55,609 nt of DNA from contig JAEDLO010000002.1 in NCBI GenBank assembly GCA_016295245.1, forward strand, positions 1 through 55,609, read 5' to 3'. The first letter of the stretch is position 1. Each line of letters begins with the position of its first letter. The notes under the pieces are model-generated. The model did no database searches and was not told the origin of the DNA. It saw nothing but the letters and a program-made list of their open reading frames with translations. Shown piece by piece: positions 49,853 to 55,609 of this stretch. This stretch comes from Bacteroidales bacterium (GTDB taxonomy: Bacteria > Bacteroidota > Bacteroidia > Bacteroidales > UBA932). The translations under genes and the position numbers were made by a program.

Positions 49853-51118
49853 TCAATTATAAAGATAATATTCTTTTGAAAGGGCTTTGAATTCTTCAAC
49901 TCCGGAGTTCCAGTACTCCTTTATTGAAGCGACTTTCATCGTCCTTCCGAATTCTCTGCTGACAAAATCGGTGCCACATACTTTATTGAACATTGTGAGC
50001 GAGGTCTTCGGATCCTTGAAAGGGTTGCGGGAATACAACTCAAAAACCGCCTGCATCACATAGAATTGGGTCAATGTCACGGTCGCTTTTTCGTAATCGG
50101 TATAGAAATATTGCACACCGTGTATCATCTTGCCCGAAAGGCGTCCGGAAGTAGGTTTGTAGTGGATGGTCCTCCAGGCTATTCCGGGCAGATTGTAGCT
50201 GTCCAGACGCGCCTTGAGCTTGTCGGCGTCAATCCATTCTTCGGCAAAAGTGCCGAACGGGAGGGTGTAGCCGATGCCGATGTTGAGGTAGTTGTACATC
50301 TCGCCGCACAGTCCTGCCGAAGGATAGCAGACGGCATTCTCGGCATAAGGAATGTTCGGCGAAGGGAGCACCCACGGAAGGCCCGTGTCGGCAAATAGCA
50401 TATCTCGCGTCCATCCCCTCATCGGGATGACGGCGAGTTCGCAGTAGAGATGCTCCTCGCGACCGTTCTGGCCACAATTCAGCCCTTCTTCATTTATCAG
50501 GCGGGCAAGTTCGCCAACTGTAAGTCCGTAGATATAAGGGATTTTGTACTGTCCCACGAAAGAATGGAAGCCGTCACATACCGGAGCGCCTTCAACCTTC
50601 AGCCCGCCGAGCGGGTTCGGGCGGTCGAGCACCAGAACGGGAATATCCGCAGCCGCGCAGCTTCGCATCACCAGGCCAAGCGTGGAGATGAAGGTATAAG
50701 AGCGGCTGCCGACATCCTGGATGTCGTAAACTATGATGTCTATGCCCTTGAGCATCTCAGGGGTAGGCTGGCGGGTGGCACCGTACAGGCTGTGAACTGG
50801 CAGGCCGGTGCGCTCGTCGATGCCGGACTCTACCTTGCCGCCCGCGTAGATGTCGCCGCGTATGCCGTGCTCCGGCGCGTAGAGGGCCACAAGATTGACG
50901 TTTGGCGCATCAAAGAGAATGTCCACGGTGGAGCGCAGTTGCGAATCAACGCCCGAAGGATTGGTCACCAGGCCTACGCGCTTGCCCTCCAGAGGGGCGA
51001 ATTCCATCTCGCGCAGCAGTTCAATACCCGGCTCCACCCTCGCCGAGAGGCCAAAGGAAGCTAAGAAGAGCAGCGCTGCCGCGCAAAGTAGGTTACGAAT
51101 ATTGTTGCCAGACAACAT
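49853..51118 (-). CDS. namZ: Exo-beta-N-acetylmuramidase NamZ (DUF1343)
   Basis: A 421-residue protein with a signal peptide (1-26, ...ASFGLSA|R). The DUF1343 pattern follows: LEGKRVGLVTNPSGVD, LYAPEHGIRGDIYAGGKVESGID, TGLPVHSLYG, IIVYDIQDVGSRSYTFISTLG and VLDRPNPLGG. NamZ enzymes of Bacillus and Tannerella remove terminal MurNAc from glycan fragments outside the cytoplasm. Its first 58 nt lie inside the 3' end of the ampG-like gene, and the signal peptide needs this start, so the overlap appears real. Confidence 0.93.
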   Translation of the reverse strand: MLSGNNIRNLLCAAALLFLASFGLSARVEPGIELLREMEFAPLEGKRVGLVTNPSGVDSQLRSTVDILFDAPNVNLVALYAPEHGIRGDIYAGGKVESGIDERTGLPVHSLYGATRQPTPEMLKGIDIIVYDIQDVGSRSYTFISTLGLVMRSCAAADIPVLVLDRPNPLGGLKVEGAPVCDGFHSFVGQYKIPYIYGLTVGELARLINEEGLNCGQNGREEHLYCELAVIPMRGWTRDMLFADTGLPWVLPSPNIPYAENAVCYPSAGLCGEMYNYLNIGIGYTLPFGTFAEEWIDADKLKARLDSYNLPGIAWRTIHYKPTSGRLSGKMIHGVQYFYTDYEKATVTLTQFYVMQAVFELYSRNPFKDPKTSLTMFNKVCGTDFVSREFGRTMKVASIKEYWNSGVEEFKALSKEYYLYN

Positions 51119-52311
51119 ACCATCACGATAATAAAGAATCCAACATATCCCAGGGCTTCCTGAAGCCAGCCGGCAAAGAGGCCGGGAACCATCATCGACA
51201 GGGCCATGAACGCGGTGCAGATTGCGTAGTGCGAGGTTTTGAACTCACCTTCGGAGAACTGCATCATAAAGAGCATATAGGCCGTAAAACCGAAGCCGTA
51301 GCCAAACTGGTCGATTGCCACCAATAGATAGATGCACCAAAGCGGCAAAGGTTGCATCAGCGCCATCACAAGATACACCACGCAAGGCAGGGCAAGGGAC
51401 AGCGACATCGGCCACATCGACTTCCTGAGGCCGTAGCGGGCGGCAAAAAGACCTCCAAGGATGCCTCCGACAGTCAGCGCAATCACTCCGACAGTGCCGT
51501 AAACCAGACCGGACTGGGCAGTCGTCAGGCCAAGCCCTCCAGCCTCTGAAGGATCGAGCAGGAAAGGGGTGAGAATCTTGACGGAAAGGGCCTCCGGGAG
51601 ACGGTACAGGAGCATAAACGCCAGTGCGAGCCAGACCCCCTTCTTCTTGAAGAAAGTGGTCCACGAGCGGGCGAAATCCCCCATCAGGCTGCTCGTAGAG
51701 GATGATGCGGGGAGATCGGATGCAGGTTTCGGCAGGAAGCGCCAGTGACTCAGGGCGAGCAGGGCGAAAAGCAGAGAGCTGAGCCCAAGGGTCAGCGCCC
51801 AGGCCTTCGGGATATCGCCGAACTTCTCCTCCAAAAGACCGGCGCAGACGACAATCACGCCCTGTCCGAAAACAGAGGCGATGCGGTAGAAGGTGCTGCG
51901 GATGCCGACAAAGGCGCTCTGGTCGCGTTCGTCCAGGGCGAGCATATAGAAGCCGTCAGCGGCGATGTCGTGGGTTGCCGAAGCGAAGGCCACGATGTAA
52001 AAGAATATCAGGCTCAGGGCGAAAGCTCCCGGGCGTGCGGTAAAGGCGAGGGCAGCGAAGCCCAGGGTGATGAGAGCCTGCATCGAGAGTATCCACCAGC
52101 GCTTGGTGCGTATGATGTCCACAAAGGGACTCCAAAGTGGCTTGATTACCCAGGGAAGGTACAGAAGGGACGTAAATAGGGCGAGATCGCCGTTTGACAT
52201 CCCCAGACGCTTGAACATCGTCACAGAGATTACATTGACTATGAAATAAGGTATTCCTTCGGCAAAGTAGAGCGTCGGGATCCAGGCCCAAGGGCTGCGC
52301 TTGCTTGACAT
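51061..52311 (-). CDS. ampG: MFS transporter, AmpG-like muropeptide permease
   Basis: A 416-residue protein with about 12 hydrophobic helices. The start is typical of AmpG: WIPTLYFAEGIPYFIVNVISV, then MSNGDLALFTSLLYLPWVIKPLWSP, and FASATHDIAADGFYML in the fourth to fifth helix region. AmpG imports anhydro-muropeptides in enterobacteria; in Bacteroidetes the family imports MurNAc-containing sugars or peptides next to NamZ. The substrate is inferred from neighbours. It overlaps namZ by 58 nt and follows the SpoIID fusion by 6 nt. Confidence 0.9.
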   Translation of the reverse strand: MSSKRSPWAWIPTLYFAEGIPYFIVNVISVTMFKRLGMSNGDLALFTSLLYLPWVIKPLWSPFVDIIRTKRWWILSMQALITLGFAALAFTARPGAFALSLIFFYIVAFASATHDIAADGFYMLALDERDQSAFVGIRSTFYRIASVFGQGVIVVCAGLLEEKFGDIPKAWALTLGLSSLLFALLALSHWRFLPKPASDLPASSSTSSLMGDFARSWTTFFKKKGVWLALAFMLLYRLPEALSVKILTPFLLDPSEAGGLGLTTAQSGLVYGTVGVIALTVGGILGGLFAARYGLRKSMWPMSLSLALPCVVYLVMALMQPLPLWCIYLLVAIDQFGYGFGFTAYMLFMMQFSEGEFKTSHYAICTAFMALSMMVPGLFAGWLQEALGYVGFFIIVMVCCLATIFVTYFARQRCSS

Positions 52312-52317
52312 ATAGTG

Positions 52318-54444
52318 TTACGCTTCAAGATTTTCAATTACGGCCCCACGATAGTAGAAGGCAAGTATCTCAGAGCAGGAGAAACCCTTCGAGGCCATTA
52401 CTGCCGCTCCTATCTGGCACAGGCCCACTCCGTGGCCCCAGCCTTTGCCCTTAAGGATGAAGCGCCCGTCCTCGCGGATGATTTCGAAGGCGGAGCTTTT
52501 CAGGTGGCTGTCGCTCAAGGCCCTGCGTATGGCGAGTTCCTTGCCGATGATAGCGCTTCCGCCGCTGCCCTTCACAAGCAGTCGTTTGATACGTCCCGAC
52601 GCTCCTCTTTCAAGGGCTTCAAGGCTCTCGATGGAGCCGAGCTGCAAGCCGGTGCGGGAAGCGAAGATCCGGGAGAGCTCCTCCTGGTCGTAGGAGACGG
52701 TCCAATCGTGGAAGTCTTTGGTTTCCAGGTCGTAGTCGTTAAGCACACGGGAGAGAACAGTGTCATCACGACAGTCGCAGTAAGGGTCTTGTATGCTCTG
52801 CAGATACGGGTAATCGCGGTCTTCCCAGCAAGTGCTGTAGAGTTCAGTGCGGCCGCCGCAGCACTTCGAATAGCGGGTGTCGCAAAGTTCGCCCTCATAG
52901 CGCAGAACCTGCCCCCAGCTGTGGTCGATTGCCTCGCGGACCTTGCTCCCGAGGGCCATCGTGAGTCCCTGATAGCGCTGGCAGTGGTCGTCCGAGCAGA
53001 CGTCGTAGTCGATGTGAGGAAGGCTTGCAAGCAGGCTGTCATCACCGGCAGCGGCTGCTTCAAGGGCAGTTTTGCGCTCGCGCATTCTCGCGGCAAGCCA
53101 GCTGCGGGAGATGATGGCGTGGGCTTTGAGCGACTCAAGGTCGCAGGAAGACTTCATTTCGGAGGAGATGACGCTCAGCAGGTAATCCTCCATTCCCACG
53201 CAGTTTACCGCGCAGATGCTCTCGCCGCTGACGATGAACTTCAGGGCGCCCGCATAACTAAGGGTGCGCTTCTGCTGCCAGTGGAAGTCGATGCCGATGA
53301 CTACGTCGTAGAGTATGAAGGAGGCCTGGGCGAAAAGGGTGGAGCGCGTCACTGAGTCGAAATAGAGCTCATCGTAGAGCACTCCGTTGTAGAGTATGCG
53401 CCCGTCGCAGTACGAGACCGTCTGGGGGCCGGCGCCGTCGGAGATGATTTCAAAGCGGATCTCAGGGGCGTTGAGTATGCCCACCTGAACCTGCGGCTGA
53501 TTGCGCCTCAAGCGCCAGAGTATCATCTTCTCCTCCTCAGCGCTTATGGTGACCTCCGAGAGGACTTCCTCCAGCAGTTTACCGTCAAGTTTGTCGAAAT
53601 CCTCCTTGAACGGGGTTATGTACACGCCCGAGATGTCCGCCGCGCCGGGGCTGAGAGCCAGATGGTCCACGCCTGTCGAGAAATAGTGATGCGGGCGCCG
53701 CTCGGAACGCAGCACCACGAAGGCACGCCACTCATCGCCCTTGCAGTAAGTGAACAGGTTGAAGCGCGGCTCCCCCTCCCCTTCTGGACGCGGGCAGCAG
53801 TCGAGCAAACGGTAGAAAAGCTTGGAGAGCGACTTGGATGTTGTCGCCTTGAGGGCGAACACGCCGTGCGCATAGAACGGGCAAAGGTACAGATTAGCAT
53901 CCCTCACGCTTGAGAGCGGCTCTCCCGGCTTGTCCAGGAAGCGGTCAACGGCATCCTCAAGAGGCATCAGGTGGCGCGGGGCTGCCTGAAAATGCAGGTG
54001 GTCAGGAGCAGAAGCGCCGCTCGCCGGGCCGTTGTAGAACACGACATAATCCTTATGCGCCTTCGCAAAGTCCTGCATATCAGGGAAATGGTGCCATATA
54101 CTCTGGGCGATGTGCTCCGTGCGAACAATGACCAGATGGCCCGGAAAAATCGGATACGGGTTCACCTGGATGCGGTAGCGCCGCCCCTTCCGTCCCTCGA
54201 AGGGCAGGTCGAGCTGCTCCGGCGGACGGTTTGCGCGGCACAGGAAGCAGGCACGGGAGCTGAGCGCTTCCGGGCTTACATCGGCCGTTGTCGAGATGGC
54301 ACGGAAAGGATTGTGCTGGACGCGGCACTTGATTCCTCCCAAGTCGATCTCTTTGATTTCCACTGACTTGAGGGCACGAAAGTTGGCCGAGGCGAAGGGC
54401 CATACCGAAAGTTGGTCGCTGATAAACTTACGGATCTCGGACAT
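52318..54444 (-). CDS. Fusion of HIT-like phosphorylase domain (DUF4922) and SpoIID-type domain
   Basis: A 708-residue protein with two parts. Residues about 1-310 resemble HIT-superfamily GDP-galactose/Ap4A phosphorylase proteins: FLC (67-69), NPYPIFPGHLVIVRTEH, and the HxHxQ motif HLHFQ at 149-153. Residues about 325-705 form a SpoIID/LytB-type domain: GMEDYLLSVISSEM with ESLKAHAIISRSWLAARM, CCGGRTEL, and the C-terminal KGWGHGVGLCQIGA. SpoIID enzymes cut peptide-free glycan strands in spore formers. No signal peptide is visible, so the location is unclear; this conflicts with an envelope role. It shares one base with the Nudix gene stop and lies 6 nt before ampG. Confidence 0.9.
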   Translation of the reverse strand: MSEIRKFISDQLSVWPFASANFRALKSVEIKEIDLGGIKCRVQHNPFRAISTTADVSPEALSSRACFLCRANRPPEQLDLPFEGRKGRRYRIQVNPYPIFPGHLVIVRTEHIAQSIWHHFPDMQDFAKAHKDYVVFYNGPASGASAPDHLHFQAAPRHLMPLEDAVDRFLDKPGEPLSSVRDANLYLCPFYAHGVFALKATTSKSLSKLFYRLLDCCPRPEGEGEPRFNLFTYCKGDEWRAFVVLRSERRPHHYFSTGVDHLALSPGAADISGVYITPFKEDFDKLDGKLLEEVLSEVTISAEEEKMILWRLRRNQPQVQVGILNAPEIRFEIISDGAGPQTVSYCDGRILYNGVLYDELYFDSVTRSTLFAQASFILYDVVIGIDFHWQQKRTLSYAGALKFIVSGESICAVNCVGMEDYLLSVISSEMKSSCDLESLKAHAIISRSWLAARMRERKTALEAAAAGDDSLLASLPHIDYDVCSDDHCQRYQGLTMALGSKVREAIDHSWGQVLRYEGELCDTRYSKCCGGRTELYSTCWEDRDYPYLQSIQDPYCDCRDDTVLSRVLNDYDLETKDFHDWTVSYDQEELSRIFASRTGLQLGSIESLEALERGASGRIKRLLVKGSGGSAIIGKELAIRRALSDSHLKSSAFEIIREDGRFILKGKGWGHGVGLCQIGAAVMASKGFSCSEILAFYYRGAVIENLEA

Positions 54445-55013
54445 TAGAGCAGGGATTGAAGCGATTGCTTGATGCGGAGATACTCAGATTCGAAATTGGG
54501 GGTGAAGACCTCCATTCCGAGGTTGGCCGCAATTTCCTCTTCGGACCAGAAACGACCCTCGAGGACCTCCTCACCATCAGGTTTGAGATTGAAATTGCCG
54601 ACGGCGGCAAATACATTGATCAGTTCTCTTTCACGCTGGGACTCGAATTCATAAGTATCAAGCCAGACAGGATTGAAATCAAAAAAGCCGAGCTCCTCCC
54701 CCGCCTCACGGAAAAGGGCTTCAATCACATATTCGCCATAAGAAATGTGGCCTCCGACAGCAGTATCCCAGCGCAGGGGGAAAAGGTCCTTGGATGCAGA
54801 GCGGTGCTGGAGATAAAGCTCCCCGTTGCGGTTGATGATATGGAGATGGACCACAGGGTGGAGCGGCTTCGTACCTGCGTGACAGAAAGAACGCACCGCC
54901 TGGGCGGAAACGTTTCCCTGAAGATCAACTATCGGCAACATTTCAAGCACATCCCCCCGGCCGCTGCCGGGCAGCAGTGGCGCAGGAGTAGTAGGGTAAA
55001 TCAAATCTGTCAT
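54444..55013 (-). CDS. Nudix hydrolase
   Basis: A 189-residue protein with a complete Nudix box, GHISYGEYVIEALFREAGEELGF (GX5EX7REUXEEXGU), after LYLQHRSASKDLFPLRWDTAVGG. This last segment resembles isopentenyl-diphosphate isomerase-like Nudix proteins. The substrate is unknown. Stop and start codons overlap neighbours by one base on each side (TGATG with the upstream gene), so it is fully within the operon. Confidence 0.9.
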   Translation of the reverse strand: MTDLIYPTTPAPLLPGSGRGDVLEMLPIVDLQGNVSAQAVRSFCHAGTKPLHPVVHLHIINRNGELYLQHRSASKDLFPLRWDTAVGGHISYGEYVIEALFREAGEELGFFDFNPVWLDTYEFESQRERELINVFAAVGNFNLKPDGEEVLEGRFWSEEEIAANLGMEVFTPNFESEYLRIKQSLQSLL

Positions 55014-55609
55014 CAGTAATTGATAATCCGTAGCTCCTCCGGAGTATAAAGTATGGAATCAATGAAATCAGGTGCGACACTGACCAGAATAATATAAGCG
55101 GCGAAGGCGATAATGGCAAGAGCGACCAAGACGACCGGCAGAATCCACCAGTGGGAATGCTTCTTGTCGAAATCTTCCTCAGACATCAACGGCTTCGGCG
55201 TAACAAGCTTCGCCGAATGCGTCAAATCCTGCTGCTCAGCAGCAGACTCGGCAACTGGCTCGGCTGCAGGTTCGGCGACTGGCTCAGGGGTTAGTTCAGT
55301 GGTTGGTTCAGCGGTTGGTTCAGCGGTAGGCTCTGCCTCAGCAAGCGGATCGGCTGCAGGTTCGGCGACAGGTTCAGCGCTTGGCTCAGGGGTTGGTTCA
55401 GCGGTAGGCTCTGTCTCAACAACAGGCTCAGCAACCAGCTCGGCTGCAGGTTCGGCGACTGGCTCAGCGCTTGGCTCAGGGGTTGGTTCTGCGGCAGGCT
55501 CTGCCTCAACAACAGGCTCAGCAGCAGGCTCAGAGTCAGGCTCGGCGACCGGCTCGGCGGCTAGCTCAGGGGTTGGTTCAGCGGTAGGCTCTGTCTCAAC
55601 AACAGGCTC
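55013..55609 (-). CDS. Glu/Pro/Ala repeat protein with C-terminal transmembrane helix, 5' end outside window
   Basis: The minus-strand frame is open from the window edge to the stop at 55013 and gives 198 residues. The first about 125 are an acidic Glu-Pro repeat (units such as EPVVETEP, AEPTPEPSAEPVAEPAAE) encoded by a 90-bp DNA repeat. Then come a short linker, SEEDFDKKHSHWW, one strong transmembrane helix (ILPVVLVALAIIAFAAYIILVSV) and a 20-residue tail ending ELRIINY. The N-terminal domain is not visible. Some Bacteroidales HU-domain proteins have a similar acidic linker plus membrane helix, but that is a guess. First visible gene of the cell-wall operon. Confidence 0.75.
   Translation of the reverse strand, partial: EPVVETEPTAEPTPELAAEPVAEPDSEPAAEPVVEAEPAAEPTPEPSAEPVAEPAAELVAEPVVETEPTAEPTPEPSAEPVAEPAADPLAEAEPTAEPTAEPTTELTPEPVAEPAAEPVAESAAEQQDLTHSAKLVTPKPLMSEEDFDKKHSHWWILPVVLVALAIIAFAAYIILVSVAPDFIDSILYTPEELRIINY
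55312..55609. repeat. 90-bp tandem repeat in a coding region
   Basis: The block starting gcggtaggct recurs at 55401, 55491 (as gcggcaggct) and 55581, exactly 90 bp apart, with a shorter 78-bp step from 55323. Differences between copies are mostly single bases. It encodes the Glu-Pro repeat in frame (90 bp = 30 residues), so the copy number can change without a frameshift. Confidence 0.85.

Noticed and set aside
55312..55609. CRISPR array
   Set aside because: The 90-bp units are contiguous, in frame and encode a Glu-Pro repeat; there are no unique spacers and no cas genes.

Overview
The window reads as chromosomal core sequence of a Bacteroidales bacterium with fairly high GC. The evidence is consistent. 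Most promoters fit the Bacteroidetes pattern (TTTG, 19-21 bp, TAnnTTTG), and start codons lack Shine-Dalgarno sequences, with rpsU the one striking exception. Typical lineage proteins are present: an OMP_b-brl_3 type receptor, a DUF1343/NamZ muramidase, a DUF6515 protein, a short AURKAIP1/COX24-type basic protein and reverse rubrerythrin. A Cryptobacteroides- or Alistipes-like gut lineage is a guess; no 16S gene is present. I saw no insertion sequence, phage gene, CRISPR array or attachment site.

Layout. 1-4334: the 5' end of a metY-like gene (minus), then a tight plus-strand run with 6-nt gaps: beta-barrel protein, secreted lipase-like lipoprotein, unknown lipoprotein, degenerate phosphomannose isomerase homologue and an S4 (HslR) protein. 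4372-12491: glmS, a YugP-type protease, a GH28 glycosidase facing a secreted DOMON/PKD protein, reverse rubrerythrin, RNase G, a 29-aa basic protein and HU. 12582-21359: lon, a small RHH-like protein, a thioredoxin-fold protein, coaD, ung, and the operon lysE-like / PASTA / rluD / lnt. 21367-28867: large outer-membrane barrel, ruvC, serS, rpmA, rplU with a structured leader, a degenerate AAA-type ATPase and a sirtuin. 28874-33116: trpB2 behind a tryptophan attenuator with its own leader peptide, a SIMPL protein, and yeiH with an AraC regulator. 33227-41589: acyl-CoA synthetase, a tandem-duplicated esterase, a small membrane protein, rpsU, tRNA-Leu(UAG), transketolase, serB and a 5-formyl-THF cyclo-ligase. 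41586-55609: two minus-strand operons, prfB-fumarase-asmA and a cell-wall operon (Glu-Pro repeat membrane protein, Nudix, HIT-like/SpoIID fusion, AmpG-like permease, NamZ, DUF6515, murI).

The strongest functional story is regulatory. The trpB2 leader encodes a 19-residue peptide with three consecutive Trp codons plus a final Trp, followed by a strong intrinsic terminator and a competing antiterminator: classical ribosome-mediated attenuation, on a lone trpB2. Two other translation-linked controls sit nearby: the rplU leader fold and the full anti-SD complement in front of rpsU. The 48639-55609 operon joins peptidoglycan exo-muramidase, putative muropeptide import, a SpoIID-type domain and glutamate racemase, so it looks like a wall turnover/salvage unit. 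Genes are packed tightly: eight convergent pairs end within 9 nt overlap to 6 nt gap, and most operon junctions are ATGA overlaps or gaps of a few bases.
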